Of a stretch of 64,000 bases of DNA, positions 39,367 through 47,190 are shown piece by piece. The DNA is taken from positions 1,984,001 through 2,048,000 of the forward strand of contig NZ_CP069159.1 in the NCBI RefSeq assembly GCF_016811995.1, in the 5' to 3' direction. The translations under genes were made by a program, and so were the position numbers. This stretch comes from Citrobacter sp. R56. Its GTDB lineage: Bacteria; Pseudomonadota; Gammaproteobacteria; Enterobacterales; Enterobacteriaceae. Numbering within the stretch: position 1 is the stretch's first letter; every line of letters starts with the position of its first letter. The notes beneath the pieces are model-generated. The model was given only the letters and a program-made list of their open reading frames with translations. It searched no databases and was not told where the DNA came from.

Positions 39367-40668
39367 CTATTGACTAAAAATTTCGTTCAAGCCAGCAACA
39401 AATATCTCTCTGATCTTACTGCGGAATACATCGCCAAAATCAGAGTTTGTAACATGAGTGCGCCAGATAATTTGAGCAACGCCTTCCCGGTTTTCTGAAA
39501 AAACACTAATGATGAGTTCATCAGCAATGATTTTAAGGTCAAACGTAGGTCGGAAACGAGGATACGAAGTACCCGGGGTATCAAATCCTATATTTAACCA
39601 AGAGTGACGGGGTTCAGATTTATAGTATCCAGTTTCAACGCCAGACAGATGGCCTCCAATCTCTTCTGCGATGTTATTCCGAACAATAATTATTTTGCTT
39701 ACAGCTTCACTTATTTTTCTGATATAAGTCTTATTTATCTCAGCACCTTGCGCCTCCAACCTCTTTTTGATTTCTGAAAGAATCTCACCATCCACCAATG
39801 TAGGTTTATTTCCACTCATTCTCTTCAACTCCTGTCTCAACTCTTGTGCCGTCTGAAATCTGCTATTCAATAGCGGTGAGAATCCGCGGTCAAACAATGC
39901 AAGCATTGAAAGTGCCCAACCATTAGTAGCGGCATGAATACTTTCAGAAGCTCCATCACGTTGGTGAGGTCGACGTCCAGACTCAGATTCTTCTAAAACG
40001 TTCGGATTTTTTCCTGTTAATACGTAAAATAAAATGCCTACTACAAAGGTAATATCGCTTCGAGGATCTCGTTTATTAGGACTGTCTGGCGCAAGCTCAT
40101 TAAGCCGCAAGAAACGATTACCTAGCTCTTGGCCATCATAAGTAGCATGAGCGTTCTCATCTTGAGGTTGCCAAGCGAGACCGAAATCTACCAATACAGC
40201 ATCTGCCGGATTACTACAACGCAGTATAATATTATCTGGTTTTATATCTCTGTGGATGCCATCGCGGGAATGATAGTATTCGACTATATCCAACAGGCGA
40301 TCTATCATATCAACCGCATCTTGAAATGACATAGACCCATTTTCCTCTATGTACTCACGTAATGTTGGACCTTGAACCAATTCTGTAACCAGATAAAGCT
40401 TGTAATCCATTTGTTCATAACGATGGCAATTACTTTCTATAAGTGATGGTATTCCTGGGTGTTCATAGGTATAGAGAGCAACTGCTTCCCGATACATACG
40501 AGCTCGTCGCTCAGAGTCCTTCTGACTTTTCAATACTTTTAAAAATGCTCTAATGCCAGAACGAACAGCTGGCCACGCCTCGCCTTGGCCACCACTTTTC
40601 TTGTCACCATCCGCTACCCAGCCAGCATTTTTCGCATCAAATTTGTCATTCCACACACTTCTAACCAT
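39367..40668 (-). CDS. Eukaryotic-like Ser/Thr protein kinase
   Basis: The product has 433 residues from an ATG at 40668 with GGGG six bases upstream. The frame extends 40 codons further, with other ATGs. Hanks-type motifs: glycine-rich SGGQGEAW, lysine K44 in AFLKVLK, glutamate E61, catalytic loop HRDIKPDN (139-146), DFG (161-163), and PRSDITFVVGILFYVLTG. A C-terminal domain of about 150 residues has no recognised motif or membrane segment, so it is probably cytosolic. Prophage kinases of this type (for example Stk of phage 933W) can exclude other phages. It lies between the proL scar and attR. Confidence 0.85.
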   Translation of the reverse strand: MVRSVWNDKFDAKNAGWVADGDKKSGGQGEAWPAVRSGIRAFLKVLKSQKDSERRARMYREAVALYTYEHPGIPSLIESNCHRYEQMDYKLYLVTELVQGPTLREYIEENGSMSFQDAVDMIDRLLDIVEYYHSRDGIHRDIKPDNIILRCSNPADAVLVDFGLAWQPQDENAHATYDGQELGNRFLRLNELAPDSPNKRDPRSDITFVVGILFYVLTGKNPNVLEESESGRRPHQRDGASESIHAATNGWALSMLALFDRGFSPLLNSRFQTAQELRQELKRMSGNKPTLVDGEILSEIKKRLEAQGAEINKTYIRKISEAVSKIIIVRNNIAEEIGGHLSGVETGYYKSEPRHSWLNIGFDTPGTSYPRFRPTFDLKIIADELIISVFSENREGVAQIIWRTHVTNSDFGDVFRSKIREIFVAGLNEIFSQ

Positions 40669-41050
40669 TATTTGCCCCATAGTGTTGTAAATGAAGTTTC
40701 TTTCGCTGTGCATCATTATCCCACACATTATCAAATTGTTAGGATACGAATGTATGGCTGATTGAATCGACATTCCTTCGGTAGACATTTTTTAATAGGT
40801 TATGTGGAATCAATAACAGCTGCCAACTTCCGCTTCTCGCTCATGGCGGACTTTTACGATTGTAAAAGCTTCACCATGGAAGATTATCAGCTAGCTATAA
40901 GCCCTCTATCCAAGTTAGTCTTCCCCAAAACAAAAATTAACTTTATTAAAATCATTGGGTTAAAAAAGGTGGCTTTGGGTTAATAAATTGGTGGGGAAAT
41001 ATAATATTTTCGTGATATATCAATGCTATAGATGAAGTTCAGTTATATAC
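40669..41050. other. Right prophage arm between kinase and attR
   Basis: No gene. It contains TTCCCCAAAA at 40921-40930, identical to the three repeats beside attL, and an inverted relative (GTGGGGAAAT, near 40991). This fits the P arm of an integrase attachment site. Part of 40822-40855 resembles the inverted relic near 36950. Confidence 0.5.
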
Positions 41051-41216
41051 TGTTGCGCCACATGCAGTGGTTCGAAGCTGCAGACCTGATTGTTAAAGGG
41101 ATGGAAGGCGCGATCGCCGCGAAGACCGTAACCTATGACTTCGAACGTCTGATGGACGGCGCTAAACTGCTGAAATGTTCAGAGTTTGGTGACGCGATCA
41201 TCGAAAACATGTAATC
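41051..41216 (+). pseudogene. Displaced original 3' end of icd (attR)
   Basis: Encodes the last 53-54 residues of isocitrate dehydrogenase ([20 protein letters not shown] ... GDAIIENM) with its stop. It is the host tail pushed away by integration. Seven synonymous differences from the phage-supplied tail cluster at the 5' side; the last 86 bp are identical. It corresponds to icdC next to e14 in E. coli. Confidence 0.93.
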
Positions 41217-41237
41217 AGATTATTTGATTGTGTGTCG

Positions 41238-41264
41238 ACGGGAGCCAAGTGCTCCCGTTTTTTT
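41238..41264 (+). terminator. Original icd terminator
   Basis: ACGGGAGC / GCTCCCGT stem with 5-base loop and seven T, downstream of the displaced icd tail. Confidence 0.85.
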
Positions 41265-41451
41265 GTTTTTTGTCTCGCGGTTATCAAAATTTTATCAATA
41301 CAAGATGAGTAGGGGGCAAGATGGTGGCCTTTGAACAGGCCTCGTCGTGAGGACAGGAAATTTCTATGGGGCAGTCCACATCACTCGTTAACGACCCCCC
41401 TCAGAGGAAGCCGTTAACGTATAAGGGTTAGTTCTACCTTGTAGATGAATA

Positions 41452-41727
41452 CTATTTGTAGAGGATTGCGGTTCCGTATATCTGATCCCCAAAGGTTTTC
41501 TCAGAAATTATTTTATAACTTGTCGCACCTTTATGAGTGGCTTCTTTGCTAATGAAAGCCTCTACATCATTAGAGGAATCTCCCCAGACAGAGATAGTAC
41601 CTATCTGTTGCTGATGAGTCGTTCCAGGTGCTAATTCTTTGGCTGGCGTAACTGTGGCTGCAGCCATGGTCACTATCGGAAGTGCCATAAGAGCCGCTAC
41701 TACAGAGAAACACAGTAGTCTTTTCAT
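41452..41727 (-). CDS. Small periplasmic DUF1471 (YhcN/BhsA-type) protein
   Basis: The product has 91 residues from the ATG at 41727, with GAGG eight bases upstream. Longer in-frame starts run back into the decayed icd tail. A signal peptide ends near ALPIVTMAA. The mature part GTISVWGDSSNDVEAFISKEATHKGATSYKII...YGTAILYK is the DUF1471 pattern, as in BhsA, McbA and YhcN. Members respond to envelope or oxidative stress and affect biofilm. It lies between the second and third icd tails. Confidence 0.8.
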   Translation of the reverse strand: MKRLLCFSVVAALMALPIVTMAAATVTPAKELAPGTTHQQQIGTISVWGDSSNDVEAFISKEATHKGATSYKIISEKTFGDQIYGTAILYK

Positions 41728-41840
41728 CATTGCATCCTCGTAAGCCACAAGCTGCTGAGAGCTCGGAATCAATCGGCACTTTAAAGTGTAGTTGCTAAGA
41801 GAAGGTAGTGAAGAAACTATGGATTTGTGCTCACTCAATT

Positions 41841-41940
41841 TGCTGAAATATTTAGAGTTTGGTGACGAGATCATAGAAAACATGTGATCCAGTTTCTGGG
41901 TTAAACAAGAACGGGAGTTGATTGGTTCCTATTTTTATTA
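41841..41940 (+). repeat. Third, decayed copy of the icd 3' end and terminator
   Basis: This stretch aligns without gaps to 20526-20625 at an offset of 21315: GCTGAAAT..TAGAGTTTGGTGACG, AAAACATG, ATCCAGTTTCTGGGTT, AACGGGAG and TTGGTTCC are shared, with scattered changes. Beyond the stop it resembles the phage-side sequence rather than the attR side. It is the trace of an older event at the same site. Confidence 0.8.
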
Positions 41941-42239
41941 TTAGCCTTCGAATGGTTATCAAAACCACCCGGTAAGGGGTAATAAGAACGAAGTCAGTCC
42001 AGGTGGACAGTCAAATACACGCAGGCGATTCACTCAGACTGCATCTGAAACACTCAAATATCGGGTATGTCTTTGGCGTGACTTTTATAATATTTAATTT
42101 TTTATAATTATTAAATTTTTTGTGGCTATTGAGTGATTAAATAAAAAGATTAGCGTCGCTAATTTGCCAATATTAGTTCAAAAAAGGGTTCTGCAGTTTG
42201 TTATTATCGCGCGAAAAGTAACTATCCAGGGTAGTGCAA
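41941..42239. other. AT-rich spacer before the Stealth gene
   Basis: About 300 bp, increasingly AT-rich toward 42200. No gene seen. It should contain the promoter of the downstream gene and looks like a likely H-NS target by composition only. Confidence 0.35.
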
Positions 42240-43247
42240 ATGAGCGATATTGATTTTGTTGTTTTGTGGGTTGATTCCTGTGATCCATCCTGGCAAAAAA
42301 ATTTTCTTAAATTTAAAGGGAAGGGTAAACATCAAGAGAGCGCTATCAATCCCTCTCGATTCAGAGATATGGGGATTTTCAACTATTGGTTCAGATGTGT
42401 GGAAAAATATGCACCATGGGTAAGAAAAGTACATTTGGTTACTTGTGGACAAATTCCGTCATGGATTAATACAAAGCATGAAAAGCTAAACATTGTTTTT
42501 CATCATGATTTTATTCCGAATGAATATTTGCCAACATTCAATTCTAATACTATAGAATTAAATATCCATAGAATAAAAGGATTAAGTGATAAGTTTGTAT
42601 TATTTAATGATGATACGTTTATTACATCACCGTTGGCAGAAAATTTTTACTTTGAAAACGATTATCCTAATGATTTCTTGATTATAAAAAAATACCCACC
42701 GAAAAATAAAGGTGAGATCATAATGAGTTCATCCGATTTTCTCAATGTGAGTGTTATAAATAGTCATTTCGATAAAAAAATAAAAATGCGTGAGCATAAA
42801 AATAAATACTATAGCCCGAATTATGGGCGATTTATGATGAAGAATTTTCTTAACAGAAAAGAAAGGCTTTTCGAAGGGTTTTATAGCAAGCATGTCCCAC
42901 AACCATTTTTAAAAAGTACTTTCGATGAAATATGGCAGCATGAAGAAGAATTATTAAATGAATCATCAGGTGAAAAATTCAGAGCTCCGTTACGGTTAAC
43001 GCAATATTTATTCAGATATTGGCAATTGGCCAATGGTAAATTTAACCCTACGCATCCAAAGGATAGAGGGATATGCTTTACGTTGTCTACCGAAAATATA
43101 AATGCTGCCATCAAGACATTGTCAGATGGTACAACACAAGTATGTTTGAATGATACATTAGGGATGAATGATTTCGAAGGGATAACGAATGCACTAAAAC
43201 ACGCCTTTGAAATAAAATTAAATCATAAATCAAGTTTCGAGATTTAG
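42240..43247 (+). CDS. Stealth-family sugar-phosphate transferase (orphan)
   Basis: The product has 335 residues from the ATG at 42240 (AGGG upstream). Conserved Stealth regions appear in order: DIDFVVLWVDSCDPSW (CR1), SRFRDMGIFNYWFRCVEKYAPWVRKVHLVT and LPTFNSNTIELNIHRI (CR2), FVLFNDDTFITSPL, and a late SFDEIWQHEEE/LRLTQYLFRYW region. Members transfer sugar 1-phosphates to build capsule, LPS or other phosphoglycans. No other polysaccharide gene is near. Very AT-rich (far below the neighbours), so recently acquired. Substrate unknown. Confidence 0.85.
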   Translation: MSDIDFVVLWVDSCDPSWQKNFLKFKGKGKHQESAINPSRFRDMGIFNYWFRCVEKYAPWVRKVHLVTCGQIPSWINTKHEKLNIVFHHDFIPNEYLPTFNSNTIELNIHRIKGLSDKFVLFNDDTFITSPLAENFYFENDYPNDFLIIKKYPPKNKGEIIMSSSDFLNVSVINSHFDKKIKMREHKNKYYSPNYGRFMMKNFLNRKERLFEGFYSKHVPQPFLKSTFDEIWQHEEELLNESSGEKFRAPLRLTQYLFRYWQLANGKFNPTHPKDRGICFTLSTENINAAIKTLSDGTTQVCLNDTLGMNDFEGITNALKHAFEIKLNHKSSFEI

Positions 43248-43842
43248 TTTTGCTAGCTGGCTGAGACATCACATGGATACAACTCTTTTGCGTGGTTGCA
43301 ATTCTGTCAAAAGAGGTATGCAGACTGGCGATTAATCTGCGACCGTTTGGTATGTAGTAATCCAGTGCGAATGAGTTATTACATTGATAAGCATGCTCAG
43401 ACGAGAGTGTATCGTGCGCCGACGTCCAGGCTTTGCTGATAAAACAAGCGCTACGACGGGTGATAGCAAGATGAGTTGGTATAACGAATACCCTAGGGTG
43501 AACAGGTAAAAATCACCGAGTGATACACTGCACATGATGCGCACTCTCAGGAAATCAACCTTTTGGTTCGAGTGCTAATTTTAACATTGGTGTACCAGGG
43601 CGGATTTTCAGAATAAGTAGTAGAAAATGACGGTTAAAAGACAGATTATTGACGGGGTGATATTGGATGGCATTTAACCCTGCCATACGCGAGATGTCGA
43701 TATAACCAACGCTATGGCGCTTGAGCTGTTCACTAGTCCTCACATAAGAAATTGAGGTGTGTCCAGCCCTTGAGCATGACATCATCTAAGTCAGGCAACG
43801 TAGACAGCCACTGACATAAACGTAAACCCCCAGGATCAATTT
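43248..43842. other. Gene-poor stretch, probably decayed DNA
   Basis: Nearly 600 bp with only unsupported frames, for example 43332-43544 and 43555-43785 on the minus strand. These lack ribosome sites and recognisable domains. No repeat or RNA gene identified. Confidence 0.35.
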
Positions 43843-44088
43843 ATGAACAATGAAATACCGCTTAAATATTATGACATCGTGGATGAGTATTCGACGGAAT
43901 GCGCAAAGCCGGTGAGCGAGTCAGAACGTGACGCCCTGGCACGCTATTTCCAGTTGCTGATTACACGTTTAATGAATAATGAAGAAATCAGTGAGGAGGC
44001 GCAGCAAGAGATGGCCAGCGAAGCGGGTATCGACGGGCAGCGTATTGATGAGATAGCCACGTTTCTGAACCAATGGGGTAACGAGTAG
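43843..44088 (+). CDS. Small acidic protein (unknown)
   Basis: The product has 81 residues, helical and acidic: [20 protein letters not shown] ... [24 protein letters not shown] lies seven bases before the ATG, and codon use looks normal, so it is probably real. In E. coli the region downstream of icd holds small YmgB/AriR-type biofilm proteins, but I cannot show membership. The C-terminal part has the layout of a small HTH or four-helix protein. Confidence 0.6.
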   Translation: MNNEIPLKYYDIVDEYSTECAKPVSESERDALARYFQLLITRLMNNEEISEEAQQEMASEAGIDGQRIDEIATFLNQWGNE

Positions 44089-44243
44089 CCCTGTGGCGAC
44101 CACCAACCCGGCGGCAATTGATAGTGAATATTCTGATACTGGCGGCACTGTTGTAGGTTGTTAACGCTTTTAACTTGAGGTTTGCTTTCGGGCAAGTAAA
44201 ATTCACTGGGAAGATTAATTGCTCTAAAAAATGAGATGTACAC

Positions 44244-44588
44244 ATGAAAAATTTTGTTAAAGGCACATTGCTGGTTGTTTGTGCTCTATCAATGGTTCCA
44301 GTTTTTTCAGCCCAGGCAATGGATAAAACTTCAGGTGGCGCAGTCGCGGGTGCCGCAGTTGGCGCGTTGACAGGCAAAAGTGTTAGCTCCACCGTTAAAG
44401 GCGCCGTCGTCGGCGGCGGCGTTGGCGCCATGACTGAACACGGTAAAGAGGGGAAGTCTGCGCGTAAGGGCGGCGCTGTCGGTGCTGCTGTCGGCGCTGG
44501 GGCTGCTGCAATGACGGGTCGTAGCATGGTTCAGGGTGCCGCAGTGGGTGCCGGTGCTGGCGCTATGATTGGCAAAGCAACCAACTAA
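44244..44588 (+). CDS. ymgG: YmgG-like glycine-zipper envelope protein
   Basis: The product has 114 residues, same as E. coli YmgG. A signal peptide ends VFSAQA. The mature protein consists of glycine-zipper segments (GGAVAGAAVGALTG, GAVVGGGVGAMTEHGK, GGAVGAAVGAGAAAMTG, GAAVGAGAGAMIGK), and KSARKGG matches the family. Glycine zippers pack helices in membranes. Exact role unknown. Its presence downstream of icd agrees with the E. coli gene order and marks the return to ancestral DNA. Confidence 0.85.
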   Translation: MKNFVKGTLLVVCALSMVPVFSAQAMDKTSGGAVAGAAVGALTGKSVSSTVKGAVVGGGVGAMTEHGKEGKSARKGGAVGAAVGAGAAAMTGRSMVQGAAVGAGAGAMIGKATN

Positions 44589-45010
44589 TTCACCTTTTAC
44601 CCTTTTGCGGTGATTCCCCCTGGTGACAGGGGCAAACCAGCAACAAGCATGTAGTCGTCCTGCAAGGCGCTACACTCCTCCTTAAAGTCCCGGTAGTCGC
44701 TGGGACTTTTACAATCTTCCTGTTTATACACTATCTCGCCAATATCCAGATATCGGCAGTCAAAATCCTGTTGACCAGAACATTGCCGTTACGGCATTTA
44801 TGTGCGGTATTGACTCAAAAACGATGAGCCAGTGACAACGACACTTGCCGACTGCAGCGGAATAAAAGCTTGCAACGTCGGGAAGGGAAGCTGGTTGCAA
44901 AGTAAGCACAGAGTATGAGTGGGATTGTCGCAGACAGGTGATTCATCGCGAGAAGAGATATACTAACGCGATAAAAATGACGAATTTTCGCTTTAAGCCC
45001 GGGGTGTTGT
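44589..45010. other. Intergenic region between ymgG and the trkG-like gene
   Basis: It holds a terminator (44684-44710) and then about 300 bp without a recognisable gene. Promoter elements for the trkG-like gene are not obvious by eye. Confidence 0.4.
44684..44710 (+). terminator. Terminator downstream of ymgG
   Basis: AAAGTCCC / GGGACTTT stem, 10-base loop, TTTT tail, about 95 bp after the ymgG stop. Confidence 0.65.
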
Positions 45011-46486
45011 TTGAAAACCTACTATTCCCTGAATACATCTCAGCTTCGAGTTGTTACTCATATGTGCGGTTTTTTGGTATGGCTTTACAGTTTTTCTATG
45101 TTGCCGCCGATGATAATCGCAATAGTTAACAAGGAAAGGAGCTTTTTTGTTTTTCTGGAAACGTTCATCGCATGTTTTATCCTCGGTGGTGCTGCGTGGA
45201 TGGCAACAAAAAGAACAGGTATTCAACTGCGCACGCGCGATGGATTTATCATTATCGTGTTATTTTGGCTCTTGTTTTCGACGATCAGCGCGTTTCCTTT
45301 ATGGCTGGATGACGTGCTTCATTTAACCTTCGCCGATGCGTTATTCGAAGGTGTTTCTGGCATCACAACCACCGGCGCGACCGTGATCGGTGATGTTAAT
45401 GCGTTACCACGATCCTACCTTTACTATCGCGCTCAACTTAATTTCATTGGTGGATTAGGGGTTATCGTGCTGGCAGTCGCCGTACTGCCGCTGTTGGGGA
45501 TTGGTGGTTCAAAACTGTATCAATCAGAAATGCCCGGCCCATTTAAAGAAGAGAAACTGACACCGCGGCTTGCTGATACCTCTCGCACGCTTTGGCTAAC
45601 CTATCTGTTGCTAGGGGTCGTATGTAGTCTCGCGTACGTCATTGCAGGAATGCCGGTTTTTGATGCCATTTGTCACGGGTTGTCGACGGTATCGTTGGGG
45701 GGATTCTCAACGCATACGGAGAGCATAGGGTTCTATGACAGCCACGCTATTGAATTTGTTGCGGGGTTGTTCTCTCTATTATCAGCGTTCAACTTTACGC
45801 TGTGGTACGTGGTCATTCTCAGGCGTACCCTCAAACCTCTGCTTCGCAACGCAGAGTTGCATTTCTTTCTGTTGACCGCGTTAATTGTCATCCTGATTAC
45901 GGCATGGCAGGTTTGGCATGCAGGAATGTACAACATCCCGGAAAGCCTTGTGCATTCGTTCTTTCTGGCAAGTTCAATGATGACGGATAATGGTCTGGCG
46001 CCTTTGGATTATGCGGACTGGCCGACGCATACAATCATCTTTTTGCTGTTAGTGAGCTTTTTTGGCGGTTGTGTTGGTTCGACGTGCGGTGGTATTAAGG
46101 CGCTCAGATTTCTTATCCTCTTCAAGCAAAGCCGACATGAATTACATCAGTTAGCCCATCCAAGAGCCTTGATAAGTATTAAGATTGGCGGAAGTGTCGT
46201 CACTGACCGTGTGATGCGCTCGGTCTGGAGTTTCTTTTTCCTCTATATTCTCTTTACCGTTTTTTTCATCTGGCTGCTTAATATGATGGGTTATGATTTA
46301 TTAACCTCATTTGCAACCGTTGCGGCCTGTATTAACAATATGGGACTGGGATTTGGTGAAACCGTTTCTACATTCGGCACACTGAACGAGGGAGCAAAGT
46401 ACCTGATGTGCGTCGCGATGATACTGGGACGCCTTGAAATATATCCTGTGCTCATTCTCTTCTCTCGTTTCTTCTGGCGGGTGTAG
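45011..46486 (+). CDS. trkG: TrkG/TrkH-family potassium uptake protein, closest to TrkG
   Basis: The product has 491 residues from a TTG at 45011. The TrkG-like region starts at about residue 7 (LNTSQLRVVTHMCGFLVWLYS), very similar to TrkG of the E. coli Rac prophage. Four pore-loop filters are visible: GITTTGAT, STVSLGGFS, SSMMTDNGLA and NNMGLGFG, within about 10-12 membrane segments. The third reads TDNG where many family members have TGNG. Uptake also needs TrkA and TrkH-type partners elsewhere. The weak start codon and ribosome site make the exact N-terminus uncertain. Confidence 0.88.
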   Translation: MKTYYSLNTSQLRVVTHMCGFLVWLYSFSMLPPMIIAIVNKERSFFVFLETFIACFILGGAAWMATKRTGIQLRTRDGFIIIVLFWLLFSTISAFPLWLDDVLHLTFADALFEGVSGITTTGATVIGDVNALPRSYLYYRAQLNFIGGLGVIVLAVAVLPLLGIGGSKLYQSEMPGPFKEEKLTPRLADTSRTLWLTYLLLGVVCSLAYVIAGMPVFDAICHGLSTVSLGGFSTHTESIGFYDSHAIEFVAGLFSLLSAFNFTLWYVVILRRTLKPLLRNAELHFFLLTALIVILITAWQVWHAGMYNIPESLVHSFFLASSMMTDNGLAPLDYADWPTHTIIFLLLVSFFGGCVGSTCGGIKALRFLILFKQSRHELHQLAHPRALISIKIGGSVVTDRVMRSVWSFFFLYILFTVFFIWLLNMMGYDLLTSFATVAACINNMGLGFGETVSTFGTLNEGAKYLMCVAMILGRLEIYPVLILFSRFFWRV

Positions 46487-46684
46487 GTTGGGGTGATTTT
46501 GCAGGAGGCGGGACAATATTCAATTTTGATATTGGGACAGGTTACCGTAAAAATCTCAGAAGGCAGTCTAATCCTGCTCGCAGATTGTAACGAAGTACAG
46601 GAGTTGCGAAAAGAACTTTATTAGGTTAAACAGGCTGTTAAGGGAATTCGTGACGGGATGTTTAATGTGCTGAATGAATGTTAA
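46487..46684 (+). pseudogene. SymE-like toxin fragment
   Basis: Immediately after the trkG stop the same frame reads ILQEAGQYSILILGQVTVKI, SEGSLILLADCNEVQELRKELY, a TAG, then VKQAVKGIRDGMFNVLNEC and TAA. This resembles the C-terminal part of SymE-type proteins (SpoVT/AbrB-like fold), which often sit next to Rhs genes as here. The 5' part is missing and a stop interrupts it. Recognition is from memory and moderate. Confidence 0.45.
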
Positions 46685-46689
46685 ATAAT

Positions 46690-46730
46690 AAAATAGTCGG
46701 GAAGAATGTGGGGATCTTTCCGACTATTTT
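46690..46730. terminator. Bidirectional terminator after the Rhs immunity gene
   Basis: AAAATAGTCGG / CCGACTATTTT with an inner GGAAGA/TCTTTCC extension. T-runs on both strands. It ends the minus-strand effector cassette. Confidence 0.85.
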
Positions 46731-46743
46731 TACGACTAGAATA

Positions 46744-47190
46744 TTAAGTGGAATGTTTTTTAGATAAGCCGAAATCTATATAGCCTTCAGAACTAATTAC
46801 AAGACACCATCTTTTCATTTCATCAAAAAAATAATGATGTTGCGGTATGTTCTCTATTGCCAATACTATAAAACCTTCAAGCTGTTTCGGCGTTAAATGC
46901 ACAGCAAAATCCAATGATGAATCATTTATATAAAATATATTAGTGCTGCTATTTATTTCACTAAGAATCGATTTGCTGCCAATAAATTTCCTTATCAAAG
47001 GCAGCCATTCAGAATAACTCCCTGACAGTTTTTCACTCTCATGTTTACTTGTCTTTGACCAATCTATTTTAGAACCCTTCCATTCAAAATAGTCAGATAG
47101 TTCATCAGCAAGATCCTCCCAATTCTCTACTATTTGAGGAGGGTTAGTGATATTTAATATCAATTCCTTTATTTCATTATCAAGAGTCAT
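46744..47190 (-). CDS. Putative immunity protein for the Rhs toxin
   Basis: The product has 148 residues from the ATG at 47190, which overlaps the rhs stop by 4 bp (ATGA). GGAGAGG precedes it. It is acidic, AT-rich and without signal peptide, with no named family recognised. Position directly after a polymorphic toxin domain, translational coupling and matching low GC strongly suggest that it neutralises the Rhs C-terminal toxin in the cytoplasm. Confidence 0.75.
   Translation of the reverse strand: MTLDNEIKELILNITNPPQIVENWEDLADELSDYFEWKGSKIDWSKTSKHESEKLSGSYSEWLPLIRKFIGSKSILSEINSSTNIFYINDSSLDFAVHLTPKQLEGFIVLAIENIPQHHYFFDEMKRWCLVISSEGYIDFGLSKKHST

Noticed and set aside
39367..40788. 473-residue version of the kinase
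   Set aside because: The extra 40 N-terminal residues lack kinase features and a ribosome site; the start at 40668 has one. The longer form is not excluded.
43332..43785. Two minus-strand frames of 70 and 76 residues
   Set aside because: No start signal, no domain and no coding-like composition; left as gene-free.
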